Position numbers and translations under genes: made by a program. Positions 13,708 through 22,362 of a stretch of 35,879 nt of DNA are shown here, in pieces (position 1 is the stretch's first letter; each line of letters starts with the position of its first letter). The stretch covers positions 1-35,879 of the forward strand of contig NZ_AXCW01000023.1 of the NCBI RefSeq assembly GCF_000603945.1. Direction: 5' to 3'. This DNA comes from Actinotalea ferrariae CF5-4 (lineage in GTDB: Bacteria > Actinomycetota > Actinomycetes > Actinomycetales > Cellulomonadaceae). Below the pieces are notes generated by a model that saw only the letters and a program-made list of their open reading frames with translations, was not told the DNA's origin and did not search any database.

Positions 13708-14757
13708 TCAGCCCCAGCAGTTCTCCAGGCCCCACTCGGTGTCCTCGGACTCGATGCCCTCGACGGGGTCGTCCGTGATGACGACGCTCCCCGTGTCGAC
13801 GAAGCCCGACGGCGGCTCGCCGCCCTCGGCGGCCTCGATGATCGCGTCGATGCCCTGCCGCACCATCTCGGCGGGGAACTGCATGACCGTCGCGGCGTAC
13901 TTGCCGTCGGCGACGTCCTGGACGCCCTCGCAGCCACCGTCGATCGAGCCGATGGTGATCTGGTCGGCGAGCCCTCGGGCCTCGATGGCGGCGTAGGCGC
14001 CCCGCGCTGCCGGCTCGTTGATCGTGTAGACCGCGTTGACGTCCGGGCTGCGCTGCAGGAGGTTCTCCATCGCGGTCTGGGCGGTGTTCTGGTCGCCCTG
14101 GGTGTTCTCCATGCCGACGATCGCGGGGTCGCCCTCCTCCAGGCCGAAGCCCTCGAGGAAGCCGTCGTGCCGGAAGGTGTCGACCGTGCCGCCGGCGGTG
14201 CCGTCGAGCATGATCAGTCGCGGTTCCTCGTCACCGAGCGCGGCCCGGACGTAGGCGCCCTGGAGGCGGCCGGCCTCGAAGTTGTCCGTGGCGAAGGTCG
14301 CGTCGACCGCGTCCTCCGGGTCGGTCGCCGTGTCGAGGGCCACGACGACGATGCCCTGGGACCGGGCCTGCTCGATGGCGCCGAGGACACCGCTGGAGTT
14401 GCTCGGGGTGATCATGATGCCGTCGACGCCCTGCGCGATGAGGTCCTCGATGGCCCGGACCTGGCCCTCGTTGTCCCCGTCGAACTCGCCGGCGAGCGCC
14501 GTCAGCTCCACGCCCTGCTCCTCGGCGTACTCCGACGCCACCTCGCGCATCGTGACGAAGAACGGGTTGGTCTCGGTCTTGGTCACGAGCCCGATGCTGA
14601 CGTCGCCGCCGGCGGCCCCCTCGCCGCCGGCCTCCTCCGTGGGAGCGTCCCCGTCGGAGCCGCAGGCCGCCACGAGTCCTGCCACGGCGATCGCCGCGAC
14701 CACCTGGGTCCGCAGACGCCGTGCCCGTCCGCTGGTCCTCACTCGGTTCGTTCTCAC
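13708..14757 (-). CDS. Sugar ABC transporter substrate-binding lipoprotein (FrcB/RbsB-like)
   Basis: Lipid-anchored sugar-binding protein of 349 residues, outside the membrane. The signal peptide ends in the lipobox VAAC with the lipidated Cys32, followed by a Gly/Glu/Ala linker. The mature part is a type-I periplasmic-binding fold: VSIGLVTKTETNPFFVTMREVASEYA at the first strand, GVDGIMITPSNSSGV, VVALDTATDP, FATDNFEAGRLQGAYV and the hinge region INEPAARGAYAAIEARG. These match the RbsB/FrcB class that binds pentoses or fructose. The start is taken as GTG 14757 because AAAGGAG lies six bases upstream; a longer frame to 14796 is possible but lacks a site. It is the first gene of the operon, next to a LacI-type operator. 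The ligand is unproven. Confidence 0.94.
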   Translation of the reverse strand: MRTNRVRTSGRARRLRTQVVAAIAVAGLVAACGSDGDAPTEEAGGEGAAGGDVSIGLVTKTETNPFFVTMREVASEYAEEQGVELTALAGEFDGDNEGQVRAIEDLIAQGVDGIMITPSNSSGVLGAIEQARSQGIVVVALDTATDPEDAVDATFATDNFEAGRLQGAYVRAALGDEEPRLIMLDGTAGGTVDTFRHDGFLEGFGLEEGDPAIVGMENTQGDQNTAQTAMENLLQRSPDVNAVYTINEPAARGAYAAIEARGLADQITIGSIDGGCEGVQDVADGKYAATVMQFPAEMVRQGIDAIIEAAEGGEPPSGFVDTGSVVITDDPVEGIESEDTEWGLENCWG

Positions 14758-14839
14758 AGTGCGCTCCTTTGCGTTCTCGGTGCGGTTCATTGGCACCTTT
14801 GCGGGGATTCGGAGTGAAACACATCACAGAATGGGCGGG

Positions 14840-14861
14840 CAAGCGTTTGCGCAAACGCTTG
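14840..14861. promoter_or_regulatory. LacI-family operator, perfect 22-bp palindrome
   Basis: The half-site CAAGCGTTTGC is followed directly by its exact reverse complement. The centre is CG, as in LacI/GalR-family operators, and the AAACG/CGTTT core is typical. It lies 83 bases from the start of the binding-protein gene and 15 bases from the start of the regulator gene, so it can control both directions. It is the longest perfect palindrome I saw in the window. Confidence 0.88.
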
Positions 14862-14876
14862 TCCGGACGGGATGAT

Positions 14877-15923
14877 GTGGCGGTGGTCACCATTACCGAT
14901 GTGGCGCGGCGCGCCGGCGTGTCCGCCTCGACCGTGTCGCACGTCCTGAACAGCACCCGCTTCGTGAGCCAGGACGCGCGGGACCGGGTGCTCGAGGCCA
15001 TCGACGCGCTGGACTACGTGCCGAACCACCAGGCGCGGTCCCTGGTCCGGTCGCAGACCCAGCAGGTCGGCGTCGCCATGTCCGCGCTGACCAACCTGTA
15101 CTTCGGGGAGGTGGTCCACGCGATCGAGGAGGCCACGAGTGCCGTCGGCTACACGCTGGTCCTCGCGGACACCCACGACGACCCGGCCACGGAGGCCAAG
15201 GTGGTCGCCGCCCTGCGCGAGCGGCGCCTCGACGGGCTGATCCTGGCGCCGTCCGCGGGCGCCGCGACGGTCCTCGACCGGCTGGCGCGGACCGGGCTGC
15301 CGACCGTTCTCGTGGACCGGTCGCCCGACCCTCGCTTCGACTCGGTCTGCAGCGAGAACGTCAAGCCCATGGCGCAGCTGGTGCTGCACCTCGCGCAGCG
15401 CGGTCACCGCCGGATCGCCATGGTGGCGGGCATGCCGGGGCTGACGACGAGCGAGGAGCGCGTGACGGGATACCGCAAGGGCCTCGCGGCCGCGGGCCTG
15501 CCCGAGATGCCGGAGCTCCTCGTACGGGGCGACTCCGACGCCGTGCGCACCCATGCCGCCGTCGACGGCCTGCTGGACCTCCCGGAGCCCCCCACGGCCA
15601 TCGTCGCCGCCCAGAACACGATGGTGATCGCGACGATGAGGGCCGTCCAGGCTCGCGGGCTGTCGGTGCCCCGTGACGTCGCCGTCGTCGGCTTCGACGA
15701 CTTCGAGTGGGCCGACGTGTTCTCCCCGCGCCTGACGACCGTGGCTCAGGACGCCGGCGCGATCGGGGCCATGGCGGTGAAGCTGCTCCTGCGACGGATC
15801 GCCGGCACGGCCACGGCGCCGAGGTCGGTGCGGATCCCGGCGACGGTGCAGCACCGGGAGTCCTGCGGCTGCGTCCGAGACGTCTCCCCGCGACCGTCAC
15901 GAGACGTGGGACCACTGGCTTAG
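14877..15923 (+). CDS. LacI family transcriptional regulator
   Basis: DNA-binding repressor of 348 residues. Near its N-terminus is the LacI helix-turn-helix and hinge: TITDVARRAGVSASTVSHVLN followed by VSQDARDRVLEAIDALDYVPNHQARSL. The remainder is a sugar-binding type-I periplasmic fold (GVAMSALTNLYFGEVVHAIEEA, GLILAPSAG, GLPTVLVDRSPD, VAVVGFDDFEWADVFSPRLTTV), so it should respond to the imported sugar or its phosphate. It ends in a CGC-containing tail. GTG 14877 is chosen because GGGA precedes it by five bases; GTG 14883 is an equally short alternative. It is divergent from the sugar operon, with the palindromic operator close to its start, so autoregulation is likely. Its stop codon is part of the next gene's -10 hexamer. 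Confidence 0.93.
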   Translation: MAVVTITDVARRAGVSASTVSHVLNSTRFVSQDARDRVLEAIDALDYVPNHQARSLVRSQTQQVGVAMSALTNLYFGEVVHAIEEATSAVGYTLVLADTHDDPATEAKVVAALRERRLDGLILAPSAGAATVLDRLARTGLPTVLVDRSPDPRFDSVCSENVKPMAQLVLHLAQRGHRRIAMVAGMPGLTTSEERVTGYRKGLAAAGLPEMPELLVRGDSDAVRTHAAVDGLLDLPEPPTAIVAAQNTMVIATMRAVQARGLSVPRDVAVVGFDDFEWADVFSPRLTTVAQDAGAIGAMAVKLLLRRIAGTATAPRSVRIPATVQHRESCGCVRDVSPRPSRDVGPLA

Positions 15924-15926
15924 GCT
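15921..15926 (+). promoter_or_regulatory. -10 element of mshC overlapping the lacI stop
   Basis: TAGGCT begins with the TAG stop codon of the regulator gene (15921-15923) and ends six bases before the GTG of mshC. The spacing is exact for a leaderless mRNA, so mshC probably has its own promoter inside the end of the upstream gene. Confidence 0.68.
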
Positions 15927-15932
15927 TCGAGC

Positions 15933-17192
15933 GTGCGAACCTGGCCCGCCCCCCACGTGCCCGAGCTGCCCGGCCGCGGACCGGAGGTCCGGGTCGTCGA
16001 CAGCACCTCCGGCGACCTCGTCGTCGCGGCGTCCGGACCCGTCGCCGAGCTCTACGTGTGCGGCATCACGCCGTACGACGCGACGCACCTCGGCCACGCC
16101 GCCACGTACATCGCCTTCGACCTGCTGCACCGGGCGTGGCTCGACGCCGGCCTCGAGGTGCACTACGCCTCGAACGTCACGGACGTCGACGACCCGCTCC
16201 TGGAGCGGGCGGCCGCGACCGGCGTCGACTGGGAGAAGCTCGCGGAGGAGCAGACGGCGCTCTTCGCCGAGGACATGACGGCGCTCGGCGTCCTGCCGCC
16301 GCAGACGTACCTCGGTGCGGTCGAGACCATCCCCACGATCGCGGACGCGGTCCAGCGGCTCCTCGACCAGGGCCTGGCCTACCGCGTCGCGGTGGAGGGC
16401 GGCGCGGGCGGCGACGAGCCCGACCTCGGGGACGTCTACGCCGACGTCCAGGCGGACCCGCACTTCGGCTCCGTCGCCGGCCTGGACCACGACCAGACCG
16501 TCTCCCTGTTCGCCGAGCGCGGCGGCGACCCGCAGCGCCCCGGCAAGCGCGACCCGCTCGACCCGGCCCTGTGGCGGCGCGAGCGTCCGGGCGAGCCCGC
16601 CTGGGACGCCGGGGCCCTGGGCCGGGGCCGGCCGGGCTGGCACATCGAGTGCACCGTCATCGCGCAGGGCGCCCTCGGCGCGGAGTTCGACGTCCAGGGC
16701 GGCGGCCGGGACCTGTGCTTCCCGCACCACGAGATGAGCACCGCCCACGCGCGGGCGCTGGGCGGGGCGGGCGCCCGCGTCCACGTCCACACCGGCATGG
16801 TGGCGTACGACGGCGAGAAGATGAGCAAGTCCCTGGGCAACCTCGTCCTCGTCTCGCGACTGCGCGAGCAGGGTGTGGACCCGATGGCGGTGCGGCTCGC
16901 CGTCCTGGCCCACCACTACCGCGAGGACTGGGACTGGACGGACGAGGGCCTGCACGCCGCCGTGGCGCGCCTGGAGCGCTGGCGCACCGCGCTCTCGGGC
17001 AACGGGGGACCGGACGCGACGTCGACCCTCGAGGCGATGCGAGCCTCCCTGGCGCGGGACCTCGACGCCCCGGGCGCGCTGCGGGCGGTCGACACGTGGG
17101 CCGACGCCGCGCTCAGCGTGGGCGGCGACGTCGAGGGGGCGCCCGGCCTCGTGGCCCGCGCCCTGGACGCCCTGCTGGGCATCCGCGTCTGA
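15933..17192 (+). CDS. mshC: L-cysteine:1D-myo-inositol 2-amino-2-deoxy-alpha-D-glucopyranoside ligase
   Basis: Mycothiol biosynthesis ligase of 419 residues that joins cysteine to glucosaminyl-inositol with ATP. It is a CysRS paralogue. The N-terminus [19 protein letters not shown] is specific to MshC rather than CysS. Cys43 ([15 protein letters not shown]), Cys240 (WHIEC) and His265 (FPHHEMS) are the expected zinc ligands. The HIGH-like motif is HLGH at 52-55 and KMSKS is at 296-300. The tRNA-binding C-terminal domain of cysteinyl-tRNA synthetases is absent, as expected. The GTG at 15933 is supported by the -10 hexamer six bases upstream. The gene converges on the PAC2 gene, with stop codons inside one small palindrome. 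Its presence marks the organism as a mycothiol producer. Confidence 0.97.
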   Translation: MRTWPAPHVPELPGRGPEVRVVDSTSGDLVVAASGPVAELYVCGITPYDATHLGHAATYIAFDLLHRAWLDAGLEVHYASNVTDVDDPLLERAAATGVDWEKLAEEQTALFAEDMTALGVLPPQTYLGAVETIPTIADAVQRLLDQGLAYRVAVEGGAGGDEPDLGDVYADVQADPHFGSVAGLDHDQTVSLFAERGGDPQRPGKRDPLDPALWRRERPGEPAWDAGALGRGRPGWHIECTVIAQGALGAEFDVQGGGRDLCFPHHEMSTAHARALGGAGARVHVHTGMVAYDGEKMSKSLGNLVLVSRLREQGVDPMAVRLAVLAHHYREDWDWTDEGLHAAVARLERWRTALSGNGGPDATSTLEAMRASLARDLDAPGALRAVDTWADAALSVGGDVEGAPGLVARALDALLGIRV

Positions 17193-17203
17193 GCGGGGCT
17201 CAG
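17189..17203. repeat. Palindrome holding both stop codons (mshC / PAC2)
   Basis: CTGAGC, GGG, GCTCAG form a perfect 6-bp stem with a three-base loop. The TGA of mshC is in the left arm and the TGA of the minus-strand PAC2 gene is in the right arm. It may end transcription in both directions, although the stem is short. Confidence 0.6.
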
Positions 17204-18057
17204 CCCCCGGTGCCCGGCCCGCCGTCGCGCCGCCGGAGGTAGCGCTCGAACTCGCGGGCGATCGCCTCGCCGGACGCCTCCGGCAGGTCCGCCGTGTCCT
17301 TGGCCTCCTCGAGCTGGGCCACGTACTCCGCGATCTCCGCGTCCTCGGCCGCCAGCTCGTCCACGCCGAGCTGCCAGGCGTCCGCGTCCTCCGGCAGGTC
17401 GCCGAGCGGCACGCCCATGCCGAGCAGCTCCTCCAGGCGGGCGAGGAGCGCGAGGGTCGCCTTCGGCGACGGCGGGTGCGCCACGTAGTGGGGGACCGCG
17501 CTCCACACGGACAGCGCGTGCAGGCCACGGCGGGCGGCCTCGTGCTGGAGCACACCGACGATCCCCGTCGGGCCCTCGTAGCTGGCCGGCTCCAGGTCGA
17601 GCGCCTCGCGCAGCCGGCGGTCGTCGGAGGTCGTCGTCACGGGGATGGGCCGCGTGTGGGGCACGTCCGCCAGGAGCGCCCCGACCGTCACGACGCTCCG
17701 GACGTGCAGGCGCTCGGCGATCTCGAGCACCTCGGCGCAGTACCCGCGCCAGCGCATCGACGGCTCGATGCCGTGGACGAGGACCACCTGACGTCCTGGT
17801 GCGGGCTCCGCCAGGGCGATGGTCGTCGAGGGCCAGGTGATGACGCGCGTGCCGTCCTCGGACGTGCCGATCGTGGGTCGGTTCACCTGGAAGTCGTGGT
17901 ACTCCTCCGGGTCCAGCTCGTCCACCTGCTCCGCACCCCAGACCTCGTGCAGGTGCGCCAGCGCCTGCGTCGCGGCGGAGCCCGCGTCGTTCCAGCCCTC
18001 GAACGCTGCGAGGAGCACCGGGCCGGGAAGAGGTTCGTCCGGGAGTCCTGCGGTCAT
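17200..18057 (-). CDS. PAC2 family protein
   Basis: Cytoplasmic protein of 285 residues with the PAC2 fold (named after proteasome assembly chaperone 2 of eukaryotes). Characteristic parts are the start PGPVLLAAFEGWNDAGSAATQALAHL, the middle VVLVHGIEPSMRWRGYCAEVLEIAERL, VTVGALLADVPHTRPIPV, and GIVGVLQHEAARRGLHALSVWSAVPHYVA. The C-terminal 60 residues are charged and helical. Mycobacterial Rv2125 is a homologue in a comparable position. No biochemical role is established for the actinobacterial proteins to my knowledge; the family name and nearness to the proteasome genes make a link tempting but unproven. TAGGCT lies exactly six bases upstream of the ATG, so the transcript should be leaderless. 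Confidence 0.93.
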   Translation of the reverse strand: MTAGLPDEPLPGPVLLAAFEGWNDAGSAATQALAHLHEVWGAEQVDELDPEEYHDFQVNRPTIGTSEDGTRVITWPSTTIALAEPAPGRQVVLVHGIEPSMRWRGYCAEVLEIAERLHVRSVVTVGALLADVPHTRPIPVTTTSDDRRLREALDLEPASYEGPTGIVGVLQHEAARRGLHALSVWSAVPHYVAHPPSPKATLALLARLEELLGMGVPLGDLPEDADAWQLGVDELAAEDAEIAEYVAQLEEAKDTADLPEASGEAIAREFERYLRRRDGGPGTGG

Positions 18058-18063
18058 GACGCC

Positions 18064-18069
18064 AGCCTA
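18064..18069 (-). promoter_or_regulatory. -10 element, leaderless PAC2 gene
   Basis: Read on the minus strand, TAGGCT ends six bases before the ATG at 18057. It is paired with the divergent hexamer at 18125-18130; start codons of the two genes are only 79 bases apart. Confidence 0.66.
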
Positions 18070-18124
18070 GGTGGTGCCGCCCGGGGTGCCCGGCCGACGC
18101 ACCCACGGGTGCCCGGACGGTCCG

Positions 18125-18130
18125 TAGACT
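18125..18130 (+). promoter_or_regulatory. -10 element, leaderless HAD hydrolase gene
   Basis: TAGACT ends six bases before the GTG at 18137, and no Shine-Dalgarno sequence is present. Confidence 0.66.
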
Positions 18131-18136
18131 GCGGCG

Positions 18137-18889
18137 GTGCCTCCCGCCCCGCCCGCACCCGCCACCCCGGACGACGCCGGCACGCCGGCCCTGCCGCTCC
18201 CGGCCGCGGTCCTGTGGGACATGGACGGGACGCTCGTCGACACGGAGCCGTGCTGGATGGCGGCCGAACGCGAGCTGGTGCGCCGGCACGGCGGGACGTG
18301 GGGGCAGGAGGACGCGGAGGCCATCGTCGGGATGCCGCTGACGGTCGGCGCCGCGCGGCTGCAGGCGGCCGGCGTGGACCTGCCGGTCCCGGAGATCGTC
18401 GAGCGCATGCTCGACCACGTCATCGCGACGCTGGACGACCACGCGGACTGGCAGCCGGGCGCCCTGGACCTCCTCGTCGCGCTGCAGGAGGCGGGCGTGC
18501 CCTGCGCCCTGGTCACGATGTCCTACCGACGCCTCGCGGAGGCTGTCCTGCAGCAGGCACCGGCCGGGGCGTTCACCGTGCTCGTCACCGGTGACGAGGT
18601 CACGCACGGCAAGCCGCACCCGGAGCCTTTCCTGGCCGCGGCGGCGGCCCTGGGGGTCGACGTCACGGCGTGCGTGGCGATCGAGGACTCACCGCCCGGG
18701 ATCGGGTCGGCGCTCGCCTCCGGAGCGCGGACGCTCGGCGTCCAGCACATCGTCCCCGTCGAGCCTCGCCCGGGCCTGAGCCGGGTGGCCTCGCTGGCGG
18801 ACGTGTCCCTCGCCGACCTCGCGCGGCTGCGGGCGGGCGAGGTGTTCGACCGCCTCGCCCCCGCGTCCGACGCAGCGACCGGTCGCTGA
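18137..18889 (+). CDS. HAD-superfamily hydrolase, subfamily IA
   Basis: Phosphatase or phosphomutase of the haloacid dehalogenase superfamily, 250 residues, cytoplasmic. Motif I is LWDMDGTLVDTEP (nucleophile and acid/base aspartates), motif II is the threonine/serine of CALVTMSYRR, motif III is the lysine in THGKPHPEPFL, and motif IV is VAIEDSPPGIGSALASGA. The helical cap between motifs I and II (residues ~40-105) is of the C1 type seen in beta-phosphoglucomutase and sugar-phosphate phosphatases. An extended Pro/Ala N-terminus precedes motif I. The GTG start is fixed by the leaderless -10. The stop lies in the first unit of a 9-bp tandem repeat. The substrate is unknown. Confidence 0.93.
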   Translation: MPPAPPAPATPDDAGTPALPLPAAVLWDMDGTLVDTEPCWMAAERELVRRHGGTWGQEDAEAIVGMPLTVGAARLQAAGVDLPVPEIVERMLDHVIATLDDHADWQPGALDLLVALQEAGVPCALVTMSYRRLAEAVLQQAPAGAFTVLVTGDEVTHGKPHPEPFLAAAAALGVDVTACVAIEDSPPGIGSALASGARTLGVQHIVPVEPRPGLSRVASLADVSLADLARLRAGEVFDRLAPASDAATGR

Positions 18890-18911
18890 CGCCGCTGACG
18901 CCGCTGACGCC
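18885..18911. repeat. Three tandem 9-bp repeats over a stop codon
   Basis: GCTGACGCC is repeated at 18885, 18894 and 18903. Each unit has a TGA and the 9-bp period keeps them in frame, so the HAD gene ends in three consecutive in-frame stops. The core CTGACG is shared with the repeat at 4781-4830. Confidence 0.88.
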
Positions 18912-18933
18912 GCGGCCGGTGCGGCGAGCGGTC

Positions 18934-18956
18934 GCCGGGGCGCGTCCTGCCCCGGC
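18934..18956. terminator. Terminator hairpin, HAD / RecB-like convergent pair
   Basis: GCCGGGGC and GCCCCGGC form a perfect 8-bp stem with a seven-base loop just before the end of the minus-strand nuclease gene. Its place between convergent stops supports a bidirectional terminator; there is no U-tract. Confidence 0.6.
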
Positions 18957-18958
18957 CC

Positions 18959-19840
18959 TCAGACGGCCGCAGCGGCCTCGGCCCGCGGGGTGACGCCGAG
19001 CGCCCGCTCCACCGCCTCCACGGACACCTCGGGCGGCTCGCCGCCGAACGCGGGGCACAGGCTCTGGTGCGCGCACCAGCCGCACAGCGCGCTCGTCCGC
19101 GGCTGCCACCGGCCCGTCTCGGCGGCGGCCAGGATGCCCGCCCAGATCGCCCGGACCCGCCGCTCGGTCGTGACCAGCTCGGCCGGGTCCGGGGTGTGCC
19201 GCAGCACCACGCCGTCCCCCAGGTACACGAGCTGGAGCATCGCCGGCGGGCGTCCCTTCAGCCGGGAGACGACCAGCGCGTAGAACCGCATCTGGAAGAG
19301 GGGCCCGGACTCGAAGCCCTCGCGCGGCGACCGGCCCGTCTTGTAGTCGACGATCCGGATCGCGCCGTCGGGCGCGACGTCGAGGCGGTCCACGATCCCG
19401 CGCAGCTCGAGCCCGTCCTCCAGCGTCGTCGAGACCGCGAGCTCCCGCTCGGCCGGCTCGAGGCGGTTCGGGTCCTCCAGCGTGAAGTAGGTGTCCAGGA
19501 GCGTCCCGGCCCCGGCGAACCAGGCCGTCACGTCGGCCGGGTCCTCCAGGACCTCGACGACGTCGGGCCGTTCGCCCACGAGCCGCTCCCACTCCTGGGG
19601 GAGCAGGGCGCGCGCGGCCTCGGGCGTCCGGCTCCCGGCGGGTGCGTCGTAGAGGTTCTCCAGCACCGCGTGGACCAGGGTGCCGCGCACGGCGGCCGCG
19701 CTCGGCGGCTCGGGCAGCCGGTCGGCCACCCGGAAGCGGAACAGGAGCGGGCACTGGAGGAAGTCGTTGGCCCGGGACGGGGACAGCCCGGGCCGGCGCA
19801 TCGGCGTGGGGAGGGGGGTCACGAGCTCGTCCGTCGGCAC
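18959..19840 (-). CDS. RecB-like PD-(D/E)XK nuclease with probable Fe-S cluster
   Basis: Stand-alone exonuclease-type domain of 293 residues, related to the nuclease module of RecB/AddB and to Cas4. Active-site elements are His57 (GTLVHAVLE), Asp151 or Asp154 (GIVDRLDV), Asp165 and Lys167 (IRIVDYKTGR) and the Gln/Tyr helix QMRFYALV. One cysteine at residue 30 (FLQCP) and three near the end (CGWCAHQSLC, 253, 256 and 262) form the one-plus-three pattern of a 4Fe-4S cluster as in AddB and Cas4. No helicase domain or cas gene is adjacent. M. tuberculosis Rv2119 is a likely homologue in the same neighbourhood; its role in DNA repair is not settled. The GTG start at 19840 is preceded by TACCCT at leaderless spacing. 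Confidence 0.9.
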   Translation of the reverse strand: MPTDELVTPLPTPMRRPGLSPSRANDFLQCPLLFRFRVADRLPEPPSAAAVRGTLVHAVLENLYDAPAGSRTPEAARALLPQEWERLVGERPDVVEVLEDPADVTAWFAGAGTLLDTYFTLEDPNRLEPAERELAVSTTLEDGLELRGIVDRLDVAPDGAIRIVDYKTGRSPREGFESGPLFQMRFYALVVSRLKGRPPAMLQLVYLGDGVVLRHTPDPAELVTTERRVRAIWAGILAAAETGRWQPRTSALCGWCAHQSLCPAFGGEPPEVSVEAVERALGVTPRAEAAAAV

Positions 19841-19847
19841 GCCGCCC

Positions 19848-19853
19848 AGGGTA
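19848..19853 (-). promoter_or_regulatory. -10 element, leaderless nuclease gene
   Basis: Read on the minus strand, TACCCT ends seven bases before the GTG at 19840. It forms a divergent pair with the M50 protease promoter at 19953-19958. Confidence 0.58.
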
Positions 19854-19952
19854 CGAGGCGCCACCGACACGGGCGGGTGCGGGCGCGCCCGGGCGGCGGC
19901 CCGGCTCCTGAGGGGACGACGAGCGTGGCGTCGTCGTCGGCGGCCGTGCAAA

Positions 19953-19958
19953 TAGGGT
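19953..19958 (+). promoter_or_regulatory. -10 element, leaderless M50 protease gene
   Basis: TAGGGT ends six bases before the GTG at 19965. The bases just before it (CAAATAGGGT) are one of the few AT-richer spots in the area. Confidence 0.66.
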
Positions 19959-19964
19959 GAGCGC

Positions 19965-22245
<2,281 letters not shown>

Positions 22246-22277
22246 GCGCGTCCCGCCGCCGACCGGGGCCCCGGACG

Positions 22278-22283
22278 TAGGGT
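22278..22283 (+). promoter_or_regulatory. -10 element, mpa
   Basis: TAGGGT would start a transcript near 22290 with a leader of about 73 bases before mpa. Unlike its neighbours, mpa has a Shine-Dalgarno sequence, in agreement with a led transcript. Confidence 0.5.
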
Positions 22284-22362
22284 GGGAGCAGCCGCGAGGC
22301 ACTCCCGCCCGCCGCCGTCACCCGACGACGGACGGACGGGTCTCGTCGTCGAGGGAGGCACC

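Noticed and set aside
14757-14840. Defined -35/-10 promoter for the sugar operon
   Set aside because: Several partial matches exist between the operator and the first gene (for example TTGCCC with TTCACT 18 bases later on the minus strand), but none stands out.
15933-17192. Cysteinyl-tRNA synthetase
   Set aside because: The MshC-type N-terminus and lack of the C-terminal tRNA-binding domain identify mshC, although HLGH, KMSKS and zinc ligands are shared.
18959-19840. Cas4
   Set aside because: The nuclease has Cas4-like cysteines, but no repeat array or other cas gene is present and the neighbourhood is a conserved housekeeping block.
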